Origin: Solanum dulcamara
Lineage: Eukaryota; Streptophyta; Magnoliopsida; Solanales; Solanaceae
NCBI RefSeq assembly: GCF_947179165.1
Contig: NC_077238.1
Coordinates: forward strand, 38,739,793-38,803,792
Reading direction: 5' to 3'
DNA: 64,000 nucleotides
The position numbers and the translations under genes are program-made. Numbering within the stretch: the first letter of the stretch is position 1; every line of letters starts with the position of its first letter. Under the pieces are notes generated by a model, which saw only the letters and a list, made by a program, of their open reading frames with translations, searched no databases and was not told where the DNA came from. Shown here in pieces: positions 23,260 through 34,294 of this stretch.

Positions 23260-24120
23260 TATTTAAGGATCCTCAGGAGTTCATTGATGAGGTCTACAAA
23301 ATAGTGAGAATTGTGGGGGTGACTTTGGAAGAAAAAGAAGAGTAGGCGGCTTACCAACTTAAGGGTGTTTCTCAAATATGGTACACTTAATGGAAGTTGG
23401 AGAGGGTGGATGAAGGTCCTATTGAATGGGAATCTTTCAAACTTGCTTTCCTTGATCACTTTTTCCCTCTTGAGTTAACGGAGGCTAAAGTGTTGGAGTT
23501 CATAAATCTTTGACAAGGAAATATGGGGATGAGGGACTATGCCCTAAAGTTTACTACGCTATCCAAGTATGCTCATTTATTTATTGCCGATCTATGTGCC
23601 CGAATCAGTAAATTCATATCAGAGGTGTCTGACTTAGTTTCTAAGGAATGTCACACCACTATACTTATTGAGGAGATGGTACATATCTCGTCTTATGACA
23701 TTTTTTGAACAAATTAAAAGAGAAATCTCAAGGAAATAAGGATGAAGGATTCTAAGAGGGCCCGGTATGAAGGTGGGTTCTCCAATGCTAGGACCGTTGT
23801 TAGTAGTGGATGCTCTCAACAAGGCCAAAGCTCGGGGAAGAAGTTTGTTAAGGATAGGGTACCATACCTTAAAGCTCAAGGAGAATGAGGTGTAAATACT
23901 AGTAACCCTTCTTTTCCTAAGTGTCCAAAGTGTGGAAGGAATCATGGAGGAAAGTCCTTGATGGGAATGGATGCTTGTTATGGATGTGGCAAGATGGGCC
24001 ATAAGCGATCCGAGTGACCTCTTGTTGCCAATAAGGGTAGAGAAGGTCGTCCTCTAGGAGTCCAAGGGCAACAAGGCGCCCAAGCTCAACCTAAGGTTGG
24101 ACAATGCAACAACTGATTCT
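23260..24120 (+). pseudogene. E4 gag, second copy, 5' end deleted
   Basis: Compared with the first copy, about 365 bp is missing between the leader and the EFIDEVYKI motif, so the gag start codon and N-terminus are gone. The remaining part has RDYALKFTTLSKYA near 23530-23575 and a zinc region near 23925-24020. In the latter, [11 protein letters not shown] is followed by [13 protein letters not shown], and the last Cys of the second knuckle is now a TGA stop. Frameshifts separate the blocks. Not functional. Confidence 0.86.
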
Positions 24121-27100
24121 ATGCTCTTCATGTTAGGCAAGAGGTTGATGAGTCTCCCGATGTGGTCAAAAGTATGTCACGAGTCTTTAACTTTGATGTT
24201 TATGCATTGCTTGATTTAGGTGCCAACTTGTCTTTTATTATTCTTTACATTGCTAAAAGATTTGATGTGCACCCCTAAGTGTTAATAGAACCTTTTTCAA
24301 TTTATAGTCCCATAGGTGATCCAGTATAAGCCAAGAGAGATTATAGAAATTATCCCATATGGGTCTTACACAGAGTTATTCCATATGACCTTGTGGAACT
24401 TGTTATGAATGATTTTGACATTATTCTTGGTATGGATTGGTTACATGCCGCTTACACATCTATATGTTGTAGGACTCGTGTGGTTATTTTTTACTTTCCT
24501 AATAAGCCTATTCTTGAATGGAAGGGTAATGATTCAGTGTTTAAGGATCAATTTATCTCATATATTAAGGCCCAAAAAATGATTTCCAAAGGGTGCATTT
24601 ATCATATTGTGTGAGTTAGGGACATCAATTCCAAAACTCTTACTCTTGAGTCGGTCTCTATAGTTAAAGGGTTCTTCAATGTGTTTCCTGATGATTTATC
24701 TGGTATTCCTCCCAAAAGAAAAATTAACTTTGGCATAGATCTCCTTCCCAATACCCAACCTATTTCTATTCCTCTTTACCGTATGGCTCTAGCGAAACTT
24801 AAGTAGCTGAAAGAGTACTTAAAGGATTTATTGGATAAGGATTTTATAAGACCGAGTATTTCACCATCGGGTTCTCTCGTGTTATTTGTTAGGAAGAAAG
24901 ATGGGTCACTCTGAATATTTATAGACTACTGGCAATTGAATAAGGTCACCATAAAGAACAAATACCCAATTTCAAGGATAGATGACTTGTTTGATTAATT
25001 ACGAGCAAGCTATTTTTCTAGGATTGAACTTCATTCCGGTTATCATAAATTAACGGTAAGGGAGTGCGATATTCCCAAAATAGGTTTTTGGACAAGGTAT
25101 GATCATTTTGAATTTATAGTATGTCATTCGGTTTTACTAATGCTCTTGCTATATTCATGTATTTAATGAATCATATTTTTAAGCCATATTTGGACATGTT
25201 TGTAGTTGTGTTCATTGATGATATCTTGATTTATTCTCGAAATGAGGAATATCATATGGGTCACTTGAAGATTATGTTTGAAACATTGAGAGAAAAGACA
25301 TTATTCACTAAATTTAGTAAGTGCAAATTTTAGCTGAGAAGGTTGCATTTCTTGGCCATGTGGTGTCTGGTGATGGAATTAAAGTAGATCTAAAGAAAAT
25401 GGAGGCGGTTATGAATTGGCCTAGACCATTATCTCCTTCAAACATTAGAAGCTTTTTGGTCTTATCCGGATACTACAGAAGATTTGATCAAGGGTTCTCA
25501 TTTATTGTTTCGCCTTTAATTAAGTTGACACAAAAGAAGGCAAAATTCCAATGGTCGGAAAAATATGAGAAAAGTTTCCAAATATTGAAGGATCTTCTTA
25601 CGTCGACTCCTATTTTGACATTTCCCGAAGGTTTGGATGGGTTTGTTGTTTATTGTAATGCTTCACATGTTGGTTTGGGTTGTATGTTGATGCAACATGG
25701 TAAGGTTATATCCTATGCCTTTAGACAACTTAAAGTGCTTGAAAGGAACTATCCAACCCATGATCTCGAACTTGTGATGGTTGTGTTTGCATTGGAAATT
25801 TGGCATCATTTTCTTTATGGGGTGCATGTTGATGTTTTTACCAACCATAAAATCTTGCAATATGTGTTTAGTCAAAGAGACTTGAATCTTGGGCAAAGGA
25901 GGTGGCTTGAACTCCTAATAGACTATAACATGAGTGTATTGTACCATCCGGGTAAGGCAAATATTGTAGCCGATGCTCTTAATCAGTTGTCTATGGGTAG
26001 TTTTGCACATATTGAGGAGGGTAAAAGGGAATTAGTTAAATAGGTCCATAGATTAGCATGTTTAGGTGTGCGTTTGGTTGATTCCGATGATGTAGGGATT
26101 CTTATACATAATGGTTTGTAGTCATCTCCTGCGGCAGATATTAAGGCCAAACAAGATAATGATTCAATTTTGGTTGAATTGAAGAAGTCGGTTGAAAAAA
26201 CATCCATTGAAGCTTTCTCCCTAGGAAAATATGGGGTACTAAGTTACCAAGGTTGTTTGTGTGTTCCAAATGTTGATGGATTAAGAGAGTTGATATTGAA
26301 TGAGGCCCATAGTTCTCGGTATTCAATTCATCCGGGATCCACCAAGATGTATCGTGACTTGTGGGAAGTGTATTGGTGGAATGGCATGAAGAAGGACATA
26401 GCGGAGTTCGTGGCTAAGTGTCTTAATTGTCAATAAGTGAAAGTTGAACATCTAAGGCCAGGAGATCTAGCTCAAGAAATCAAAATTCCTACATAGAAGT
26501 GGGAAGATGTGAATATGGACTTATTCATGGGTTTGCCTCATAATAGAAGACAACATGATTTGTTTTGGGTCATTGTGGACCGAATGACCAAATCGGCATA
26601 TTTTTGACCGGTCAAGACTTCTTATAGTGCCGAAGACTATGCTAAGTTGTACATTCATGATTTCCTGAAACTTCATGGTGTTCCTTTATTGATTATATCG
26701 GATAGAGGTACTTAATTTATTTCACATTTTTGAAAGTCATTTCAGAGAGGTCTTAGCACTAATGTCAAGCTAAATACCGCTTTCCTTCCTCAAACCGATG
26801 GACAAGCTGAAAGAACAATTCAAACCTAGGAGGATATGTTAAGGGCATATGTGATTGATCTTAGAGGAAGTTGGGATGACCATTTTCCATTGATTGAGTT
26901 CGCCTACGATAATAGTTATCACTCTAGAATCTAAATGGCTCCTTTTGAAGCCTTATATGGAAGAAGATGTAGGTCTTCGGTGGGGTGGTTTGAAGTAGGT
27001 GAGATGGTATTTATTGGTCCATATTTAATAGTTGATGCAATGAAAAAAGTAAGGCTCATAAGATAAAGATTGAAAACATCTCAAAGTCGTCAAAAGTCCT

Positions 27101-27531
27101 ATTCGGACACTTGGAGAAGAGAGCTTGAATTTGATGTGGATGATATGGTGTATTTGAAGATTTCACCTATGAAAGCGGTAATTGTGGTTTCGTAAGAAAA
27201 GGATGTTGAGCACTAGATATATAGGACCCTATAGGATATTGAAGAGCATTGTTAAAGTAGCATATCCTGTATTTCATGTGTCAATGTTGAGGAAGTTTGT
27301 GGTGATCAAAATTTTATTATGCCAATGGAGGATGTAAGTATTGAAAAGAATTTGACTTATGAGGATGTCCTGATTGAGATTTTAGACCGGCAAGTGAAGA
27401 GGTTAAGAAATAAAGATGTTGCATCCATCAAAGTGTTATGGAGGAATCAACAAGTTGAGAGTGCTACGTGGGAAGCGGAATCAGACATGATAGAGCGTTA
27501 TCCGTATATCTTTACTTTCACTCTAGCCTAA
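24121..27531 (+). pseudogene. E4 pol, second copy: PR-RT-RNH-INT-chromodomain, broken
   Basis: The protease motif reads LLDLGANLSF (about 24205-24235), followed by TAA at 24276-24278. RT has FIDD at 25211-25222. The same break as in copy one lies at the EFWL site near 25330. A long RNase H frame follows to 26043 (VYCNAS, TNHKILQY, then WLELLIDYNM). Integrase has TAA at 26434-26436 and TAG at 26494-26496, also shared with copy one. The chromodomain (about 27319-27531) is intact: EILDRQVKRLRNKD, VLWRNQQVES, TWEAESDM, then the normal TAA. Inactive overall. Confidence 0.9.
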
Positions 27532-27786
27532 AGGTACTAAGTTATTAATGATCAAATCGATTAAACTCCTACGTTTTAGTTCCATATGTCATTTGTATGC
27601 ATGTATGATTTATGAAAATGATTTTTCTCAAGGAATATGTCTTATGTTAAGTATGAAGTTTACATGTTCTATGCATTTTTCAAAGTGTCCTCATGTCCAT
27701 GTTGGGTTTCTAAGTCCTTTTTTTCTATGTCCTTCCTATATTAGTTGGATCTCATTCGAGGACGAATGTTCCCAAGGGGGAGGTAT
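27532..27786 (+). other. E4 3' untranslated region and polypurine tract, second copy
   Basis: Non-coding, near-identical in layout to 17976-18230. It ends with the purine run AAGGGGGAGG just before the LTR. The ORF at 27548-27838 crosses into the LTR and is not a gene. Confidence 0.8.
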
Positions 27787-29842
27787 TGTAATATCCCTAA
27801 AAATGCTTATAAGTGCCTTAAGAATGGCTTGGGATTAGGCCACTCATGTAACACATTATCCTTAATCTTTTAGGAAAATCCGAGTTTTGAATATCGACCA
27901 GAGGGTAAAAACTTGCAGGAAAATAGTTTTGGTGGATTTTTAGGACCTGTAGATCAAAAGATAGATTTCTCAAAGAACTGTGCAAACTAGTAAGGTGCAC
28001 GACAAGTCCGTATCGCAGACTTGCTGGCCTCCGCATCGTGGACCCGGCGATAAGTTTTTGGCCGAATTTAGTTTTTAGCAAGGGCACTCTAGACTTTTCC
28101 ATAATTGTTAGCTAATGAACCACGACATTTTTAGGACCTTATTAAATTCTATAAATTAACCTAAACCCCTAATTCTATTCATTCTTTTACAATTCACCTA
28201 CTTAAATATTTCTCTCTCTACAAAAGACTCTCAAGGGCTCCATTCAAGACTTCAAGTAAATTCACTCAAGCTCTCCATCAAAACTCTCAAGTTCTTCCAA
28301 ATTGATTGGTGTTCTCACTTTATGTATGTGGGTATTGATTCATGGATCCTTTCATCCATGAAGCCCAATCAATTTCTCATATTTTCTATGAAATTAAAAT
28401 ATGGTATTTTATGGGTTTTATGATCTCTATTTCTATTGCATGAATTATGATTGAAAGCATGATCATGAGTCTATTTTGATATAAATTGATGGTTATTGCA
28501 TCAAATTGAAGAGTTTTTTCATGAATTCTCCTATTTTGATCTCTAAGGTTCATGATGTAAAATATGAGTATTTTCACTTATACTTCCTAATGATATTATC
28601 TATATGAATTATGTATAGTCTATATAAAGTTTATGATCATGCATGTTTTCAAGTCAATTACATGATTTTCAAAGTCAATTGATTATGCAATTGAGTTCTA
28701 CCTTAAGTTCAAGGTACGAATTTAATGCAAGTTATGATATAAGGTGACTTAGCGCCCTATGTGGTGACCTAAGGCCTAAGAGATGACTTAGGGCCCTATG
28801 TAGCGACCTATGGCCTAATGATATGAATTATGCAAATATGATTGTAATGATGAAAGGACAATTCTCACATTATAAGTATGTTATGAAAATGCGCTATTCT
28901 ATGATTTCAAACCTATGATCATGACTATGATATATGAAATTATAATTTCTATGCTATGCAAGTATTCCGTGGGATTTGACTTTGGTCCGAATGGAGTTGA
29001 GGTGGGGGCCCTACCAAAATCCTTAGTAGCAGCCTCATGTCCCATAAACTATGTGCCACAGTAGGTTGCCTTCATGGCCTAGCTATTGGATCCACATATA
29101 CCGTAAGTATGACCCGCCTAGCGGGATAGACTCTACCTTGGCAAGTAGATTCCCCCTTTACTTCATTGTATGGGGAGACAACGGGATTCCATGTTATAGC
29201 TCGCATGGTATTATTGTCGGTTATGGTTCCTATCCCACATATGGATGATCTCTTATGTATGCTATGATTTTAAATTATATTTTTTAAATTCTTGGGTCAA
29301 TATGATTTTCTCATGTCTTTACTTACCTTATTTAATCATGTGATTTACTTGACCATTGCATTCCATGATTTACGTTGCATGTCATGCCCTCATACTTAGT
29401 ATATTACATTGTACTAATGCATAATTTTTTCTACATTATCTCATAATGTAGGGGTTAAGGTCAAAGATCATACTTATCTACGTGGCTAGTTAAGCTTTCC
29501 TATCCAGCGGTGTTTGTGGTGAGTCCTCATTTATCGAGGACTATTTATTGAGTTAGTTATTGTTTTTAAAGACTTTTTCTATATTTCATATTAAGGGTGA
29601 GCTAGGGACATGTCTTATCCCCTGCCCATATTCATGAGTAGAGACATCTAGTTGGACAAATGTTTCGAGTTTATGTTATCATGTGACATTCTTAAATTTC
29701 TATTCATAGTTTAGATTCTCTTATGATGTTTCCGCTTTTGGTTTACCTTATGTATGCTTATGATATGTATAAGAGGCTTGGTTGGAGCCCTTCGGGGTCT
29801 CAATCACCATGTTACAACTAGGCCCTAGGTAAGGTCGTGACA
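27787..29842 (+). repeat. E4 last LTR (2056 bp)
   Basis: It starts TGTAATATCCC and ends GTCGTGACA, and is uninterrupted. The TATA candidate is at 28150-28156 and a GTATGTGGG donor-like site is near 28323. The repeated GGTGACTTAGNGCCCTATG blocks lie near 28742-28820. It is followed by AGAAC, the right half of E4's TSD, and then by E3 gag. Confidence 0.93.
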
Positions 29843-30604
29843 AGAACCCACTTTCATATTGAGCCCTCCTTGAATCCCTTATCCTCATCTCCTTGAGCTT
29901 TTCTCCTTCAATTTTTCGACAAAAGTCACATGTCGAGATATATCCATTTCCTTAACAAGAATAGCGGTACCATTCCTCCAAAACCAAGTTGGAAACCCTG
30001 GATATGAATTGGCTCATTCAGGCACATGGATCAGCAATCAATGAAGAGAATACTTAGATAGCTTAGTAAACTTGAGGGTATAGTCTCTGATTCCCATGTT
30101 TCCTTGTCGAAGATTAATGAAATCAACACTTTAGCTTCCCTTAACTCAAGAGGGAAAAATCAAGCAAGGAAAGCAAGTTTGAAGGCTTCTTATTCAATTG
30201 GACCTTCATCTGCCCTCTCCAACTTCTATTAAGTGTACCAAACTTGAGCTACCCCCTTGAGTTGGAAAGCTGCTAACTCTTCTTTCTTTTCCAAAGTCAC
30301 CCCCATAATACTCACTTTTTGTAGACCTCATCAATGAACTCTTGGGGATCCTCATCGAATTTCGAACCATGGAATTCGGGAGGGTTTATTCATGCAAAGT
30401 ACCTCACTTAAGAAGCCAGAGTAGGAATATTAGGAGGAGCTGCAACCCCTTGGTTGGCCACTACTTAGGCTAGCATGGTAAAGGTGGTCCAAAATTCTGC
30501 ATGTGTCACTTTCTCAGGCAAAGGGCCATTGCCTTGAGGAGCCGTAGGATCTTTGACTTTATTAGAATTGTTCCCCCTTAGAAATAGTGGTCTTCTTGAG
30601 GCAT
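29843..30604 (-). pseudogene. E3 gag N-terminal part, broken
   Basis: Read from ATG at 30604-30602 down to 29843, where E4 cuts it. The start ATGCCTC is preceded by a TATTTAG acceptor-like site. Blocks match E4 gag: a PEFHGSKFDEDP-like block and an EFIDEV-like block near 30310-30380, a Leu-rich capsid block near 30130-30250, and a KLKEKSS block near 29910. Several stops and frame changes make it inactive. The reading joins 11545 on the other side of E4. Confidence 0.83.
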
Positions 30605-30820
30605 TTTTCTAAATATCGCAAAGAACAACCATTAGGGAAAGGAAGTCTTAGAACACACTCTATCGCACGACATAGATCATGAAAGAAGTGAGGATTCCTA
30701 AAACGTCTTATAGCCTCCTATTCATAAATATGGCGCGCTTCACAACCATGAATAAGACTCTATATAATGCGGCATTTTGTACACCCTAGGACATCTTAAA
30801 CCTTGTACTCTAATACAAAG
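30605..30820 (-). other. E3 leader with decayed primer binding site
   Basis: This is the untranslated leader between the 5' LTR and gag. The primer site (complement of 30807-30818) reads TTGTATTAGAGT, three changes from TGGTATCAGAGC. Two of the changes are C-to-T type. Confidence 0.75.
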
Positions 30821-33048
30821 TTTATCGCGATCCGAACTAGTGCCTAGTAGTAACACGGCGATCGAAAACCCGAAGGGCTCAATTCAATCCTCTTGACATA
30901 TCATAAACATTCATAAGGTAAAGCAAGTGCAAAAATATCATAAGAGAGTCTAAACCATGAATCATATTGAAAAATATAACTTGACAACATAGACTCAACA
31001 TTTTTCCAACTAATGCCTCTAATCATGAACATAGGCAGGGGCTAAAATATATCCCTAGCTCAACCTAAAAATAAAGGAAATAAATGTCTTGGAAAGAAGA
31101 AACAACTCTTAAACTGCCCTCAATGGATGAGGACTCACCAAGACTTCACCGTAGGAACTCAACTAGCCACATGTGTGGTATGAGCCTCAACCTCAACCCC
31201 TACATTATGAGACAATGTAGGCTATAATATGCGTTAGTAAGTTTGAATGTACTAAGTATATGGGCATGACATGTAATATAAATCATAAGATGCAATGATA
31301 AAGAGTATAAATGATGAAGAGGATAAGTAAAACAATGAGAAAAGTCATAATGATCAAAGCATTTAATAGACGTAGTTGAAGATCATAGGATAACAGAATA
31401 ATCATATACATATGTGGTGTAGAAACCATAACCGACAATAAGACCACGCGAGCTATAACATAAAATCCCTTTGTATCCCCATACAACGAAGAAAAAAGGA
31501 ATCTACTTGAAAAGGTAGACTCTACCCCGCCAGGAATGTCATGTACATATGCTATATGTGGATCCACTAGCTAAGTCATAAGCCAACCTACGGTGGCACA
31601 TAATTTAAGAGATATGAGGTTGCTACTAAGGCTTTTTGTAGGGCCCCTACCTCAAGTCCACTCGGTGCTAAGTCAAATTCCAAGGAATACATAGCATAGC
31701 AAATATACTTGGCATATATCATAACTTTGTTCATAAACTTCATAATTCATAAAATAGCTCATTTTATAACATAGTTGCAATATGTGAATTGACCTTTCAT
31801 CATTACAAATCATACTTGTAAAATTCGCATCATTAGGTCCTTAGTCACCCCATAGGGCCCTAAGTGACCTTTATTCATAACTTGCATGAAATTCATATCT
31901 TAAACATGAATATAATTCATGATCATAATTCATGCTTGAAATTATAGTAAAACTCATATACATAGCCAATTTAATTGAAAACCATAATAATACCTTGAAA
32001 ACATTGAACTCCATAATCATAATTCATATAATTCACCATTGAAAATAGTTTTATGTATCGGCATTCAAAATTTAATTTGAAATCATGTAATTTATGTAGA
32101 ATCATACTTATAATGATCACTAATAATGATTTAAAATAAAATTAAAACATCTCAACACAATTCATAAAATTTAAAATTTAAAAGTAATGAGATTTCATGA
32201 GATGTTTGAAATAAACCTTGGAATCCATGGGTGGAAGGGACCCATGAATGAATCCACACATACCTTGATTGAAATTAGACTTGAATTTTAGAAAAGAGAC
32301 TTTTTCTTGAAGAAATCCTAACCAAAGCTTGATAAACTCTTGAGAAAACTTGGGAGAGACGTCTAGAATTTGTTTGGGAAAATAATGAGGGAATGAAAGA
32401 GTTTAGGAGAATTTAGGACACAATACTTAGTGAATCTAGTCCTTAAAAACATCCATATACATTATTAGAATATAGGAAAAATACAACACTACTCATTAAA
32501 TTTTGAATCGGGCAACTCTACGACTAAGTCTACGAATCGTAGACGCATTGAGGAGTTATAGGAATGACTCATCCTGCAGGTCCTGAAAAAGACCTAAGAA
32601 CAAGTCTTTAAAGTTGCTTCTAAGAGTCATGTTTACGACTCTTTATTAGAGTTATGAGTCATCAAACTAATTCATCTTGCAGTTCTAAAAACCAACAAAT
32701 TTTGGCATCTCTGAAACTTGGTTATTACTCATGGTTACAACTCATTATCTTCCTTACTATTCTTAAAAACCATTTGTCTTGCAGGACTGAGAAACCTGCA
32801 AGTCGAAGGTCTCTGGAGTTTTACCATGACTCGTTCTTATAAGACATATTCATTTTTATGAGTCATCCAACGACTTGTCAACTCCACTTTTTACCTTCGT
32901 GAATTTTCTAGCACTGAACTTATGTACACGACTTGTTTCTACAACCCGTACAAGTCCTTACGAGTCATAGACAAACTGTAAACTTGGGTTCAGTAGACTT
33001 TTCTTAATTTTTCCTTTTGTTTGACTTTTCATCTGACGGAGTCTTACA
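30821..33048 (-). repeat. E3 5' LTR (about 2.23 kb)
   Basis: The plus-strand left edge is decayed (TTTATCGCGATCC, where the 3' LTR has TGTCATGACCC), so the boundary is good to a few bases. The right edge is GTCTTACA at 33048. It aligns along its length with 5667-7828. TGASTCA-type repeats lie at about 32520-32960, including TGACTCA at 32565-32571. Confidence 0.88.
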
Positions 33049-34294
33049 TGAAGCATCCTTATTTCTCACAAAAAATAGGAGTACCCTATGGGAATATAGT
33101 TGGTCTAATGAAACCTTTGTCTAAAAAGTCTTTCAATTGATCTTTTAATTCCTTTAGTTCTGCTATAGCCATTCGGCAAGGGAGAAGGTCTATGCCTAAG
33201 TCAATTTTCCTTTTTGGAGGAATACCGGGTAGATGATCAGAAAACACATCTGAAAACTTATTAACAATAAGGACCGACTCTGGAGTAGGGTTTTCGTAAT
33301 TTGTATCCCTAACCCTTACAAGATGATAGATGCAACTTTGGAAGTCATTTACCAAGCTTTAAGGACAAAATTAATTGATCTTTGAACACGAAATTACTAC
33401 CCTTCCATTTTAGGACTAGCTCATTTAGGGAATTGAAACTTAACCATTTGGGTTCTAAAATCAATAGATGTGTAACATGCATATAGAAAATCCATAACAA
33501 GAATAACATCAAAATCAGTCATATCAAGCTCAACTAGATCATATAAGGTATCTTTGTGAAAAAACAAAATCAGATAATTTTTATAGACTCTTTTAGCCAT
33601 AACCGACTCACCTAAGAGAGTATAAATGGAAAAAGTCTCTAACGATATTTCGAGACTAACATCAAACCTCATGGCCATGTAAGGAGTAACAAAAGAAATT
33701 TTTCCACTTGCATAAACATCATAGTGAAAGACTCGTAACATACCAGTAACAGCATCGTGAGTCTCCTCCACCTCTTGCCTACAATAAAGAGCATAGAACC
33801 GATTGTCGTGTTGACCAACCTTTGGTAGAGCTTGGACACCTTGTTTCACATGGACTCCATGAGAAAATCGGCCTTGAGGACAACCATCTTTAAACTTATA
33901 CTCCTTAGCATGATGACCCGGCTTACCACATCGATAGAAAACATTCAAACCCTCTAGACACTCTCCTTTGTGATTCTTTCCACACTTCTTACATGCGGGG
34001 TAACTTGGAAAATAGGAGCACATCCTTGGGGCTTAGGGTTGGGCACCCTATTTTTGTCAAACCTTAGAGTAGTAACATTTGAAGATCCTTGTCCGAAATA
34101 CTTTTGGCAAAAATAAGGGCATCCACCACTTCTGGACCAAACATAAAAGGAATCACCGTCATCTGTCCTTGCCCTCTTAGACTCCCTAGAACTTCTTTCC
34201 TTAATATTTTCACCCTTTATTTGTTCTACATAGGTCATAAGTCTAGACATGTCTATTTCCCGAATCAACATAGCCATCTTACACTCCGTAGAAA
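33049..34294 (-). pseudogene. E2 gag C-terminus, zinc knuckles, protease and RT start
   Basis: This is the middle piece of E2, read from 34294 down. It starts in gag (TECKMAMLIREIDMSRLM near 34230-34285), cut at its front by E5. The zinc region near 33915-33990 has CKKCGKNHKGEC and then CGKPGHHAKEY, whose last Cys has become Tyr. In the protease the usual LLDPG is missing (DVYASGKISFVTPYMAMRF near 33650-33720), so the catalytic Asp is deleted. The linker EFPDVF-like block and the RT start (DKGFIRPTIFP) follow at 33090-33260. The RT then continues at 5666, on the other side of E3. Confidence 0.87.

Larger units (their letters stand above)
11546..29842 (+). mobile_element. E4: tandem LTR-internal-LTR-internal-LTR array in E3 gag
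   Basis: Three LTRs (11546-13194, 18231-23115, 27787-29842) and two internal regions (13195-18230, 23116-27786) lie in direct order. One TSD-like pair flanks the whole array: AGAAT at 11541-11545 and AGAAC at 29843-29847. E3's gag resumes directly after it. Both internals share the same inactivating changes, so the array probably arose by recombination after a single insertion. After removing S1, the MITE and their TSD copies, the middle LTR is 2056 bp, the same length as the last LTR. Confidence 0.92.
5667..33048 (-). mobile_element. E3: chromovirus inserted into E2, itself split by E4
   Basis: E3 is a minus-strand element with both LTRs (5667-7828 and about 30821-33048) and an internal region split into 7829-11545 and 29843-30820. 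E4 sits between the halves inside gag. The flanking bases AGAAC (5662-5666) and TGAAG (33049-33053) look like a decayed 5-bp TSD. Reading E2's RT across the insertion while counting the duplicated bases once restores the usual KDGS-CIDYR context. Without its insertions E3 would be about 9 kb. Its many stops and decayed TSD make it one of the older insertions. Confidence 0.88.

Noticed and set aside
29051..29248. Plus-strand ORF in E4's last LTR, with similar frames at 19583 and, on the minus strand, at 31283
   Set aside because: It is a U5 sequence shared by E3 and E4 LTRs. The frame is not kept across copies and has no domain.
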